Positions 45,736 to 56,745 are shown, numbered from the stretch's first letter. The stretch is 64,000 nucleotides of DNA from Diphasiastrum complanatum (GCA_029204225.1 CM055100.1:30566149-30630148); one strand, 5' to 3'. Notes: generated by a model not told the origin, from the sequence alone. Translations and numbers: made by a program.

Positions 45736-45890
45736 AAAATGCCTAAAACCTGATGCTTAGAACTAATGTGTAATGTCTAAAACCTAATGCCTACAACGTA
45801 ATGCTTAAATCCAAAAGCTACAATGTAATCCCTGAAGCTTAATGCGTAAAGCCTAATGGTAATGCCTAGTGCCTAAAGACTATGTGTATG
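45736..45890. repeat. Degenerate aatgcctaaaacc-type repeats
   Basis: Variants of taatgcctaaaacctaatgc recur about ten times within 150 bp. The unit is short and irregular. Confidence 0.65.
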
Positions 45891-46106
45891 AAAGCGCACC
45901 CCATAATTTTTAAACCCTAATATGCTTATAAGTAACTTTCACCCTCAAACCATTAATCTGTCTCTCACTCTCTTAATACAAGTTTAGAGCCTATTTAAGT
46001 TAGTTTTTGATGTATTTGATTGTTTCCCAATGTTTGATATAAAACCTGATGGTTTTTTGTTCCAATTTGTGCAGGTGTTTTGCATTTGAGGGAGTGATTC
46101 CATGAC

Positions 46107-47170
46107 ATGGACACTCTCGAGTTTGTGCGAAGCAACCCTTCATATATCACTCCGGAGATCCAATCTGCAACAAGGAGGAGGTTGAATAGGAAGCGACAAG
46201 CAGTGCGTAGGGCGTTGTCGCTTGCACCTGTAGTTCGTGTCGTTGAGGAGGCGACATGTTCGACGACAAGTTTGGTTTCAAACTTGTAAAGCGTCGACCA
46301 CATATTGACTGTTAGTGTTGGTGGTGTGGGTAGTTCAGGGGAGGTTGTTATGCCAGACATGTGCATGGCAATGCCATGTATAGAACGCCAGAGTTGGAGT
46401 CTAGGTCGGAGAGGAAGAGTAGATTAGAGCGGAGGAGAAGAGCGAAGAGGAGGCTTCTCCCTCACGAGTTGGAGCAGGTTCAATAGGGTGTTCATAGGGA
46501 TGTAGTTAGTTTAGCCACCGTTGCGAGTGTTGACAATGACACTCCTCTTGGAGTAGATGTTGGTTTGCCAATGAGAGGGTTAGAGTTTGGGGAGGATGTT
46601 ACACTGAGCAGTTTGGCAGTAGCGTCGATCATGCAAATCTGCTCGCCTATGAGAGGAGTAGAGTCAAGAGAGGCAGTTTTGCTGATGTCTTTAGGTGCAG
46701 ATTCGACTTTTGTAGAGTCGAATATGCGTAACCACCCATCGTATAGGACACCGGAGGCCGGGTCTAGATTAGCTAGGACTAAAAGGTTGAGGCATATACG
46801 ACGTGAAGAGGAGATTTTTAGGTAGGGGTGGTCCAACACATTGTGTCACGCCCGAAGTGGTGCGTAATCACCCGCCATGTAGGACTCCAGAGGCAGAGTC
46901 TAGATCACCTAGAGCTAGACAACGGGGGTGTAGATTTCAGGCGAAGAGGAGAGCTCTAGATAGGGTTGGTAGGTTAATTGAGGTGGGAAGATCGCTCCTG
47001 GATCCATCCCATCATGATTTGGGACAGATGGAGTTTGCATGTGATTGTTGTTTGGCCTTGCGATGGAAAACAGAAAGGAATAGTTGTTTCGAAAGGCAAG
47101 GTGTGTTTGCCTTTAATGCCATCGTTGCCTTCTGTGCTATTTCATTTGTACACGTCCTCTGTTGAAGAGT
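46107..47170 (+). pseudogene. Helitron Rep/helicase, N-terminal part
   Basis: Arginine-rich blocks with a shared core recur four times: NPSYITPEIQSATRRRLNRK (46134), MYRTPELESRSERKSRLERR (about 46378), NHPSYRTPEAGSRLARTKR (about 46730) and NHPPCRTPEAESRSPRARQR (about 46866). They are followed by HHDLGQMEFACDCCLALRW, a match to the cysteine block of Helitron proteins (HxLGxMxxxCxxCxALHW), and, one frame over, KGKVCLPLMPSLPSVLFHLY, which follows it in the family. Stops and frameshifts separate the blocks. Helitrons are rolling-circle transposons; the HUH nuclease that should follow is absent because the tract joins a gypsy gag at about 47170. Confidence 0.75.
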
Positions 47171-47950
47171 TTGCGACCTTCAGAGCAATATGCTATCTAT
47201 GCTGTCACACAACAACAAGCATCTAGAAATTGGACTGCACCGCTTGGATGCTTTGCTTGTGGAGAAAATCACAGAGTTGCAAAATGTCCAAACAAAGGCA
47301 AATTTGTACCATTCTGTTGTGACTGTGGTTATGGGCATTGCTACAAGGAGTGTCCAGCAAGACCAAAGCCACCGTCGATCACAACTCTATAAATTTGATA
47401 ACAATCAAGCAAAGACCAGCAGTTCAACTTGAACCAAGTATATCCTTGATGGTGGGTACCAGAGCTCAGAAGCAGAAAGAACCGGTAGCAGATCCAGTAC
47501 CTGCTAATTCTATAACTGATATACCAACAACATCTGGAGTCTATCCAAATCTCCATGCCAAAAAGAGGAGATACCAAAATATGAGGCAATGGATTAAACA
47601 TTTGCAAGAAGAAGAGGAGCTTGAAGCCACTAAAGCTGCAATTGAAGTCCATTCTTCACCTGTGCAGCCACTGAATAATCCACGTATAGATATGAATGTT
47701 CAATTGCATCATTATGAAGAACCCTTCAAGATGACTGAATCGAAAGCGCCGCAAATAGAACTCCTCATGAGTATTTTGTCTAGTAAGATCAATATTACGT
47801 TGGGAGAGGTCTTGAAGTTGGTGCCAAACACAAAAGAAATATTAGTGCAAAAGTTAACTCAAACTGAAACAGAAGTCTATCAAGAACCACTTTTTTGTGC
47901 TGGATTTGAAGAACCTAGTGAAGTACTCCATGTCAGAGTAGCTTGAAAAA
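47171..47950 (+). pseudogene. Ty3/gypsy gag C-terminal part (element E)
   Basis: Starts within RPSEQYAIYAVTQQQASRNW, then zinc knuckle CFACGENHRVAKCPNKGKF, CCDCGYGHCYKECPARPKPP, a linker, and after a frame change MRQWIKHLQEEEELEATK and EILVQKLTQTETEVYQEP. It is the best preserved of the four copies of this gag segment. The left join to Helitron sequence falls only a few codons from the left end of the copy at 21600. Gag would package the element RNA. Confidence 0.85.
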
Positions 47951-47989
47951 AGTGAGCAAAAAAATATCACCCTGTTGATACAACATAGA

Positions 47990-48380
47990 CAATTTTTTAA
48001 AGAAGCAACCGTGATAGATGGAGGTTCGGGAGTTAAATTGATTTCAACAAAGCTATGTGCAAAGTGGAGCCTTACAAGGATTAAGCCTGCGACTTTTGCC
48101 ATTAAGCTAGCTGATCAGACTACAATCTGTCCATGAGGAATGGTTGAAGACATATCTGTCAAAATTGCTGGAGTACAGTTTGTCATTACTTTTGTAGTAA
48201 TCGACCTACCTGAAGCACCAAATGTCTATCGAGTCTTATTGGGACGTCCATGGTTATGAGTTGCGCAAGTGATTCATAACAAGAGTACCGGAAAAATCAC
48301 TTTTGAAAATCATGAACGTGCAGTCAAAGTTGATCCGATCACTTGGACTATCAAACCAGTAGCCCAAAAAGAGGATGAGG
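47990..48380 (+). pseudogene. Gypsy protease (element E)
   Basis: ATVIDGGSGVKLISTKLCAK carries the D-G-G-S-G active-site form found in one group of plant gypsy elements. Then ADQTTICPxGMVEDISVKIA, VIDLPEAPNVYRVLLGRPWL and FENHERAVKV follow in natural order, with one stop after CP and another after RPWL. About 900 bp of degraded linker (including a Ser/Lys-rich piece, SSSQSSCKTSPSRKSSPSKK) lie between it and RT. Confidence 0.8.
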
Positions 48381-49289
48381 TTCATCAACAACGGATCATA
48401 CTTGTGATCGACCGGTCAAAAATTGGGGAGTACATTATGACTCTCAAACCAATATTGTCAACTGGAATCAAGCTCTTGCAACAATTGATTGTACATCAGA
48501 CTATATGTGTCAACAAGATAATGAGTCCAACTTGAGCGAGATTTCATTATTGGATCGAACTTTGGATACACCGATCACTTTTTCTTTGAATGTGCTGAAT
48601 GTAGCTTGGATATCAACGGGACCCATACCAGATCTAATTGAAGATGAACTTATTCATATGAGTCACGCCTTGACTTATGATGACAATGCAAAACTTACTA
48701 ATGAGTAGGTTCTAAATCACATGGATCCTACCAGATTTGGAGTACATGATATTCCCGATGAACCAACGATAAAACCGCCAAAAGTAGTTATATTGAAGGA
48801 ATCACAGGATTAATGATGAAGAAACAAGATAAGCAACATAATAATACGGTCTTGAAATGGGAAAATCCATTGCAGAAGGTTGATTCCAAGATTGTGCCAC
48901 CTTTACTGGATAAAGGCAAAGGGAAAGTCAACAATGCTTCTTCAAGTCAGAGTTCTTGCAAGACATCACCATCTAGGAAGTCATCACCTTCGAAGAAGAA
49001 TCCATCTTCTTGGAAGTCATTACCTCCACGATCGATTCCTGCTAAGAAAGCTAAGCGAAGATCCAAGACTAATCCTTTTGACAAAGAACAATCAGAGGAA
49101 GTCCAGCATGATATGCCAGAGCATTTCACGCTATACTTTGGATGACGTGGTTATCATGTTACCAAAAGCACATCGTGAACCTGAAGAACAAGTGCCAAAA
49201 TTGAAAAATGTTTACAATGGCCCAACTAGGATGCAGCCTATGAATCTTGCAAATCCAAGAGATCTAGAAAAGATTGTACAAGTTGGAGC

Positions 49290-49885
49290 ACAATTACTCC
49301 TAAACAGTTTCAAGAGCTACGGACATTGCTTATCAAGTATCAAGATTGCTTTGCTTGGACTTATAAAGATCTCAAAGGGATTCTGACATCGGTTATTGAG
49401 CATGCCATGCCCTTAATGCTTGATGCAGTTCCAAAGGTCACAAGATTCTATCGCTGTAATCCTAATGTTACGGATTTGATAAAGAAAGAGTTAAGAGATT
49501 GCTTGAAGCCGATTTCATTTATGAGATCAAGCACATTGAATGGGTTTCACCAATTGTCATTGTTCCTAAGAAGAATGGGAAATTGAGAATTTGTGTGAAT
49601 CTCAAGGCCTTAAACTAATGAGAAAGGATCACTTCCTGTTACCTTTTACTGAAAGCAATTTGGACCGCCTTGCTAGAGCGGAAGCTTATAGTTTTTTGGA
49701 TGGATTCAGTGGATACAACCAGGTCAAGATTGCACCTGCAGATCGTCACAAAACAGCTTTTGCAACAAAATGGGGGACCTATGCTTATAAAGTAATGTCT
49801 TTTGGACTTTGTAGTGCACCAAGTTCATTTCAAAGAGTAATGCAGTTTGCTTTTAAAGATTATCTACAGAAATTTCTTGAAATAT
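49290..49885 (+). pseudogene. Gypsy reverse transcriptase (element E), cut by an LTR
   Basis: KYQDCFAWTYKDLKGI, then after frame changes FIYEIKHIEWVSPIVIVPKK, NGKLRICVNLKALN, then RKDHFLLPFTESNLDRLARA, AYSFLDGFSGYNQVKIAPAD, KTAFATKWGTYAYKVMSFGL and CSAPSSFQRVMQFAF. The domain stops at LQKFLEI, directly before the YxDD block, where the LTR of element F begins at 49886. The family is the one seen inverted at 24140-25185 and 33700-34890. The remainder of E's RT, RNase H and integrase was not found on the far side of F. Confidence 0.9.
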
Positions 49886-50910
49886 TGTGGAGACTTATGA
49901 TTTCACATTATCTGAGTTATGTCATATATTGTAAAAATTTTCAATTTCCATGTACTTTAAATGTGCTATAGTGCCTAAATACATGTAAAGGCCTATTTCG
50001 CACTTTGTAAATTCATATTTTAAGTAGAAGTTGCGACGTTCTAAAGAGACGCAATAGAAGTCCAGAACCGACATTTAACGGTTCGTAAACGACATTGAGA
50101 CCGGTGATCGTCCCTATAAGGTCGACACTTCGTGCCATTGTACTGACGCATTTCTACGCAGAGCTGAGTATCAATAGAGAGAAGAGCGAGTTCCTATAGC
50201 TTGAGCATTCTTTTCTTTCTGCTATCTTTCACAGAATCACTTCTTATCATATGTGCGAACACACTCTGTATGATCTGTGGATGATTGTGATATTGTTCTG
50301 TTTGCATCACACACATTTATTATATTATAATGAATTTCAATTACTCTAACATGGATTTTCAGGCGACACTAGCAAGTAACAATTCTGACTAATGTGTGCA
50401 GGGTATTAGCCGAAGCTGTTAAGCATCATTTTTTAGCAGACCTTCTTTCATTTCTGAATGAGCTATGTGTTCAGATAACGGGGTTGTTTGAGGCTCTGTT
50501 TTGCTTGCTTTCTGTAATAACGACTAATTCTCTGTGTTTGATTAAGAAAAATCTTTAGCTAATGTGATTCTGCTTACTGAATCTAATTTCTAGTTGCTAT
50601 CAATTCTGACTGTTTCCTTGATGTCTGAAGAGCCTGAAAGATAAAGTAATTCTTACATTTACAGACCTTGACCAAAACATTTCATCATTGGTGTTCTTGG
50701 ATGCCAATTTACCCAAATATCTTTGGATAACCAGTTATGTCGCTGTAGTATTCGTTGTGAATTTTATACATACTAGTCCGTTTAGCATCATATATACATT
50801 TACCATGCAAAAGATGAGATTATTCTCTCTCTCTCTTGGGGAACAATCAGACCTTTTATACTACATAATTCATCATTTTTGTGGAAATATATAACAACTA
50901 GGCCACCACA
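49886..50910 (+). repeat. Ty3/gypsy LTR (element F), 1025 bp
   Basis: Starts tgtggaga inside the RT of element E and ends gccaccaca, with perfect TGTGG/CCACA ends. A gypsy primer-binding site follows after four bases. It is longer than the other LTRs here and may itself hold an insert near 50680. Confidence 0.85.
50680..50785 (+). pseudogene. Copia-like integrase scrap inside the gypsy LTR
   Basis: Reads VFLDANLPKYLWITSYVAVV, FVVNFIHTSP, resembling the copia integrase stretch in which LPxxLWxxA is followed by AVYLxNRxPS. It is only about 33 codons long, so chance similarity is possible. If real it is foreign to a gypsy LTR. Confidence 0.4.
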
Positions 50911-50914
50911 TAAT

Positions 50915-50930
50915 TTGGCGCCGTTGCCGG
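50915..50930 (+). promoter_or_regulatory. Primer-binding site (tggcgccgttgccgg type)
   Basis: ttggcgccgttgccgg follows the LTR. This site is known from the Tat/Athila branch of plant Ty3/gypsy elements, so it classifies element F independently of its proteins. Confidence 0.9.
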
Positions 50931-50998
50931 AAAGATGAATTTCACCTTTTGCAATATTTTTGAGTGTATTACATCTACGAATCTTTCTCATGTAATGC

Positions 50999-51634
50999 AT
51001 GCCAAGAACGTACTCTCAAGCAACTATTGAACAGAAGCGTTTAGAACGTGCACATTGTTTAGAAGCATATAGGAAGTCTAGAGATTTGTATTTGCAGAAT
51101 TCACAAAATTCACCAGTTAGAGCAAGATTAACACCTGAGGCATTTAATGATCTTCTACACGCTACTACAACATTTGTAATTTCATTTGAGGAAAGATCCG
51201 TTGAAACACCAAGTTCTACAGATTCACCTGAATCAGAAGGGCTTCAGTCAGAAGGGACTGAGGAGGGGGAGGAGTTAGTCACACTAAGTATACCTGCATA
51301 CAATAATAGAGTAGAATATGTAGATAGAGGAGATTGTGGAGTTCCAGAGATTAGTGCGATCATAGGAGATCAGACTATAGATAGAATACTAATAGACTCA
51401 GGATCCAGTATCAATCTAGTGATGAAAACAATGGTTAAAGAATTAGGATTAGAGAACCAGATACAGCCTATCACTTATCACGAAATTCATTTAGCGGATG
51501 CGACTAAATATTTACCAGTAGGTGAGCTAAGAGGTATTAACGTAATTATAGAGATAGAGAAGTTTGTTATGAATTTCCTTGTCATAGACCCCATAGATAC
51601 ACCACCTTATTCAATATTATTTGGAAGACCATGA
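50999..51634 (+). pseudogene. Element F protease with short N-terminal region
   Basis: A clean 211-codon frame begins MPRTYSQATIEQKRLERAHC, passes an acidic patch (ESEGLQSEGTEEGEE), and reaches the retropepsin block RILIDSGSSINLVMKTMVKE, then ADATKYLPVGELRGINVII and DTPPYSILFGRP, just before a stop. The active site D-S-G-S-S is intact. Between primer-binding site and this frame there is no room for a normal gag, so gag has been deleted or this element is non-autonomous. The protease would process polyprotein. Confidence 0.82.
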
Positions 51635-51869
51635 TTATATCAAGCAGATGCTATTATAAATTGGTCTACCAAACAGATATTTTTTCCAGGCATTCTCACA
51701 GCCAGTCCAATAAGGGGTCACCTTTGGAGATGGGGTGAGCAGTTAGCTAGACCTACTGAGTCATGGATCAATTTCATAGAATGCTATGAGATTGATGAAG
51801 AAGAAGAAATACCGATAACATCCGAGTCAAGAGAAGTTCTGGGTGGAACCAGATCAAGTCTGACCGAGG

Positions 51870-52751
51870 GGATGGTAGATAAAACAGATTATGTAGAAAT
51901 AGAAATTAATAAAGGTAAGACTTTGAATCTATATAAACACCAATCGGACCAAGAACGTGAAGAGTATATATTGCTTCTTCAAAAATACCAAAATGTGTTT
52001 GCTTGGTCGATGAATGATTCAATAGGAATACCAGTTAAATGGGACGAACATAGAATAGATGTCAGGTAATAATAACTGTTAGACAGCGTCAATATAGATT
52101 GAATCCAAAGCACTCCTTATTAGTAAAAGACGAATTAGATAGATGTCGTAGAGCGGGTATTATATATTCTGTTCTAAGCAGTGGGTGAGTATCACCAATA
52201 GTTATAGTACCTAAGAAGAAGATGGGCAAGATTAGAGTTTGTCAGGATTTTAGGAAACTAAATGCTGCTACAACAAAGGATTATCATTCTTTGCCGTATA
52301 CAGATAGCATTCTTGACCAAGTAGTTGGTCATGAATGTTATAGTTTTTTAGATGGATTCTCAGGTTATAACCAAGTTTTTATAAAAGAGGAAGATAGACC
52401 CAAACAACTTTCACCACTGATTGGGGGACGTACACATATACGCGAATGCCCTTTGGTCTTTGTAGTGCACCTGCCACATTCCAACGTATGATGACGAATA
52501 TTTTTCAAAAAAATTTAAGAAAGTTTTTAGAAATTTTTATGGATGACTTTTGTGTCTATTCATCAACTAAAAACCATTTAGATACATTAGAGAAAACATT
52601 GAGAAGATGTCAAGAGACATCTCTTAAACTGCATCCAGCTAAGTGTTACTTTGGGATGAGGGAAGGAATCCTTTTAGGACATAAAATTTCGAAGGATGGT
52701 ATACAAGTCGACATCGAAAAAATAAAAATGATTTTAGAATTATTAGAATAA
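51870..52751 (+). pseudogene. Element F reverse transcriptase
   Basis: Motifs in order: LLLQKYQNVFAWSMNDSIGI, AGIIYSVLSSG before a stop at about 52187, SPIVIVPKKKMGKIRVCQDF, RKLNAATTKDYHSLPYTDSI, YSFLDGFSGYNQVFIKEEDR, then a frameshift and MPFGLCSAPATFQRMMTNIF, FLEIFMDDFCVYSS with catalytic MDD, LHPAKCYFGMREGILLGHKI. Few breaks, so it is one of the younger coding stretches. It would copy RNA to DNA. Confidence 0.9.
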
Positions 52752-52759
52752 AAAGAGCT

Positions 52760-53340
52760 TAGAGGTTTTCTAGGTCATGTAGGTTACTATCGGAGGATAA
52801 TTAAAGATTATGCTATAATAGTAACTCCTTTAACAAGTTTATTACAAAAATCTATTGAGTACTATTGGACATAAGACCATCAGAAAGCTTTTGATCAATT
52901 GAAACAATCATTAGCAGAAGCCACTGGGGTTAGACCATCAGAAAGCTTTTGATCAATTGAAACAGTCATTAGCAGAAGCCACTGGGGTAGACACATCATC
53001 GTTTGCAATAGGTGTGGTTCTTAGTCAGAAAGATGACCAAAATATAGATTATCCAATTTAGTATGCGGGAAGGCAACTTGCTGCATCAAAAAAGAATTAT
53101 TCCGCTACATAAAGAGAAGCATTAGGGATGATTTATTTAGTAAAGAAATTTAGACATTACCTTTTAGGATACCCTTTTTCATGTAGATCACTACGCATTA
53201 AAACATTTAGTGAATAAACCTGATCTTTCGGGTAGAATAGCTAGATGGGTATTATTATTAGATGAGTTTAATTATGAAGTAGAATTAAGAAAAGACAAGG
53301 ATCATCAAAATGCTGATTACATATCCCGCCTCCAAACAAA
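52760..53340 (+). pseudogene. Element F RNase H, with a frame-breaking duplication
   Basis: ELRGFLGHVGYYRRIIKDYA connects RT to RNase H. DTSSFAIGVVLSQKDDQNID, YAGRQLAASKKNYSAT and REALGMIYLVKKFRHYLLG follow with two in-frame stops, then after a frame change HYALKHLVNKPDLSGRIARW and DHQNADYISR. The region is damaged by a 58-bp tandem duplication at 52874-52989, which shifts the frame and removes the first RNase H catalytic block (the usual TDAS reads VDTS). Confidence 0.82.
52874..52989 (+). repeat. 58-bp tandem duplication in RNase H
   Basis: agaccatcagaaagcttttg and what follows occurs at 52874 and 52932 with a single visible substitution; 58 is not a multiple of three. Confidence 0.93.
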
Positions 53341-53399
53341 AAACCAATTAGAACCTATTTCTGATGAATTTCCAGATGAACATAAAATGAGTATTCAAT

Positions 53400-54200
53400 C
53401 AGAAACATCAATTTATAGGGACGGTATTAATTTTTTACAGGACCAGATATATCCTGAACATTTTAATAAACATCAAAAAACTGTTTTTCTTTCTAAGGTA
53501 GGACCTTACACGATTGTAAATAGTATATTGTATAAATTAGGAGCTGATGATAGTCTCCGCCGATGTTTAGAACCAACCAAGATGATCGCTGTAAAAAGTG
53601 CATTACATGAGGAAGATTCGGGAGGTTATTATGCTCTTAAAAACACTGCAAAAAGATTTTTAATGCTAAATATTGGTGGCCTACCGTCTACAGAGATGTT
53701 TCATCAAAAAATGTGATGCATGTCAAATGATGGGGAAACCTAGCTTTGCAACACATTGGCCACTTACTCCAATTATCCCCTTAGCACCTTTTGAGAAGTG
53801 GGGGATAGATTTTGTAAGACCTATCAAACCGACCATGCGTAAAACTCGTCGTCGTTACATACTCGTTGCCACGGACTATGCTACCAAGATGGTAGAGGCC
53901 GAAGCCACAATTAAGAACGATGCTAAGACTATAGCAAAGTTTTTATTCCAAAACATTATCATGCGATATGGTTGTCCCTTAGAACTTGTTAGCGATAGGG
54001 GAACCCATTTTCTTAATCAGACCATTGAAGCCATGTTGTCATATTTTTCTATTACACATCGCCAAACCACTCCATATAATCCAAAAGCAAATGGGCTTAC
54101 GGAGTGGGCAAATGGAATTCTATGTAAAATTTTGAATAAAGTAACGGAAACACATTCTTCTGATTGTGCGATCAAGCTCTTGTCTGCCATCGTTTACATT
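53400..54200 (+). pseudogene. Element F integrase
   Basis: The zinc domain is partly kept (HEEDSGGYYALKNTAKRFLM with H to Y, then KKCDACQMMGKP). The catalytic triad is readable: first D in KWGIDFVRPIKPTMR, second in PLELVSDRGTHFLNQ, E in PKANGLTEWANGIL. One frameshift lies near 53690. The domain ends abruptly after CAIKLLSAIV near 54195, well before the usual C-terminal end, where a different frame takes over. It would insert cDNA into the genome. Confidence 0.88.
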
Positions 54201-54210
54201 TGCAAGCACT

Positions 54211-55320
54211 ATGGCGATCGTATTCAAGACACACCCAAAGCCAGTATTACCAATCTTACAACCACTAGCTGTTCGCGCGCGAATTGAAGGTCTTCTTCAA
54301 TTTAATCCATCAGTTATTCTTACTGATCTTTGTTATGAGCTGATTCGCAACTTGGGCGAAACAGAGGAAGGACATATTTCCACAACTGTCCGCAATCAAG
54401 AGATTATAATCACAGAGGGGTTTTACTGTCATGCCTTAGGATTGCTTATGGATGGCAGTATGCCAGTTACCAAACCAGATTTCATTGTGGAGAGCGGAGT
54501 TTTTTTAAGAAGGAGCTTATTTTGAGAAACGGGGATACAAACTCTCTTACATTAGAGACCCCAATCTCAAGAGCTTCGTTCGATTTACTCTTGCTTCTAT
54601 CTTTCTACCGGAGCAAGAGTACACAATTTCAAATACCAATATGAGATACCTGCTGAGAGCCTTAAATGGAGAGCAGATTGCCTTCGGACAGATTGTTTTT
54701 AAGCAATTCTGTAAATCAATAAAAGTAAATCAATTCTCCAGATTGGGCCAGCAGATGGGCATCTTATGCATGCATGCAAGTGTGCTGACAGTGCAAGATG
54801 ATATCAGGATTGCACCATTATTACAGGGTTAGCGTCGTCAATTGAGGCGGAATCCCAAATGCAGACATCAAAGTCAACCACCGCAGCAACCACAACATCA
54901 TCATCAAGTCAAAGGAGCTCGGTGAGGATGTCTTCGCCATCGTCCCAATATACACCATTGACCAGCCCAGAAGGAAATAAGGACGTGGAAGAAGAGGCAG
55001 AGAACATTGTTGATCAAGGGCAAAATCAGGCTGAAATACCACAAGAACCAGAACCACAAGGAGCAGAGCAACTTTCTAAGGACCAGCAGGGCAGCGAAAG
55101 TGACGTCGAGAAACCAATCCTCGATGCCGAGTTATATCAACAGGCTTTTGGAAGACTACTGCCAAATACTCGGGCAACTATACAGCACCTTACCAGCTTG
55201 GAAAAGGGAGTAGATTTAGAGGAAGTCGTAGATGGGCGTTCAGTTACCACTTTGACAACATTCTTTGAGATGATTTGGAGGCTCGAGAGTTGTTATACTA
55301 GGACTTGCCGAGACAATATT
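54211..55320 (+). pseudogene. Unrecognised ORF after the integrase of element F
   Basis: An ATG at 54211 opens MAIVFKTHPKPVLPILQPLA, followed by FYCHALGLLMDGSMPVTKPD. A slip at a T-run near 54500 leads to YIRDPNLKSFVRFTLASIFL, then MRYLLRALNGEQIAFGQIVF and LGQQMGILCMHASVL. A stop near 54830 is followed by a Ser/Gln/Glu-rich region (SSSSQRSSVRMSSPSS, VEEEAENIVDQGQNQ) ending in a helical block at about 55290. Read through, it spans about 350 residues. Some plant gypsy elements carry an extra ORF near the 3' end, and plant-transposon proteins of gag-like type have a similar layout, but I cannot name this one. It joins Helitron helicase sequence near 55330. Confidence 0.5.
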
Positions 55321-55334
55321 GGTACAACAAGAGA

Positions 55335-56745
55335 ACGCGTCGGTGGACCGTCGAATCAACATGCAAATGACCCCTGCCATTGGTCGCATGTGTTTTGTAC
55401 ACCCCTCTGAAGGGGAGAGGTTCTATATGCGAGTTCTTTTGGCTCATGTCAGAGGTGCAACCAGCTTTGAACACTTGCACACGGCGGATGGTGAGCTGTT
55501 TTAGTCGTTCAGAGATGCTTGCAGACACAAATTTTTGATAAATGATGCGAATGAGTGGAGTAGTTGCTTGCGCGAGGCAGTGTCATGGTGCACTCCATTG
55601 TAGCTTCATCTCATGTTTGTTGTACTTCTTTTGACATGTGCCCCTTCCGACCCGTTGGAGCTCTGGAGGAGCATAGAGCCGCATTTAGTTGAGGATTATG
55701 CGCGTGAGTTGGTACAACCAATAACGTGCAAGACCATTTTTGTGAGTCAGATTTTGGTAGATAGAGTTGCTCTTGATGTGGAGTCGCACATATAGACAGC
55801 TGGAAAGTCATTGGTGAATTTTGAATTTAGGGTCCCCAATGTCGATTTTGGTTTATCTCCATTGTTTTGCGAGGAGATGTTTGTCGACAAGAACCCTTCA
55901 GAGGTTGAAGTTGACATCGAGAGATTGAACGTGGATCAGCGAAAGATTTTCGACCGTGTAGTACATGAGCATGTTGTTCAGAGAGTGGGTGGAGTGTTTT
56001 TTGTAGATGGTCCGGGTGGTACAAGCAAGACACACATGTATAGTGTCATGTTGTCGTACGTGCGTGCACAAGGATGGATAGCATTGGCAGTTGCATCATG
56101 TGGGATTGCTGCATTGTTGATGAAAGGTGGTAGGAAGAATGCACACTCTCGGTTTCAAATTCCTCTGATGAGATTGAATGAGAGCTCGACATGCAACATT
56201 TCTAGCTTTTGATGGCATGCCGACTGATCATCTGGGATGAGGCTCCCATAGCGCCTAAGTATGCTATAGAGTGTGTAGATCAATCTCTGTGAGATATATT
56301 GAGTATTGACGCTCCATTTGGAGGAGTTCCAGTTGTTTTCGGGAGTAATTTTCGATAGATTCTACCAATGGTACCGCGTGGTAGTCGAGGTGCAGGTTGT
56401 CAACGCTTCGTTGAAGTGTTCGTGTTTGTGGAAACACATGGAGGTGCACAAATTGACAGAGAACATGCATGTCATGGGCATGGAGGGTGGCGATAAGGAT
56501 GAGCAGTTGAGGTTTGCATATTATTTGTTGATTGTGGGAGATGGTCGTGAGCCCACATTCGTGCATCACGATTTGGACCTGATTTCCCTGCTAGAGGGCA
56601 TGTGCCTAAGGATGCGTGATGTGGGTGAATTGATTTCATTCACATTTCTTGATGTTTCACGATGTTTTAAGGATGTTGAGTTTTTGAGGAGTCGTGCAAT
56701 ATTGATCCATAGATGTGGATGAGATCAATGCGAGGGTTCACTAGT
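55335..56745 (+). pseudogene. Helitron helicase (PIF1-like) remnant
   Basis: Begins in MQMTPAIGRMCFVHPSEGER, FYMRVLLAHVRGATSFEHLH, typical of the Helitron helicase N-terminal end, and reaches LNVDQRKIFDRVVHEHVVQR, then FFVDGPGGTSKTHMYSVML, the Walker A motif with G-to-S at the usual G-T-G-K-T. LIIWDEAPIAPKYAIECVD supplies Walker B (DEAP), GGVPVVFGSNFR the next motif, and HMEVHKLTENMHV, ELISFTFLDV and DVDEINARV the later ones. Stops and frameshifts break it at 55503, 55601, 55797, 56212 and beyond. It would unwind DNA in rolling-circle transposition. It lies on the same strand as the N-terminal piece at 46107-47170, with the nuclease part missing between them. Confidence 0.9.

Noticed and set aside
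45736-45890. Interstitial telomere repeat
   Set aside because: Units differ from the plant CCCTAAA repeat in length and sequence.
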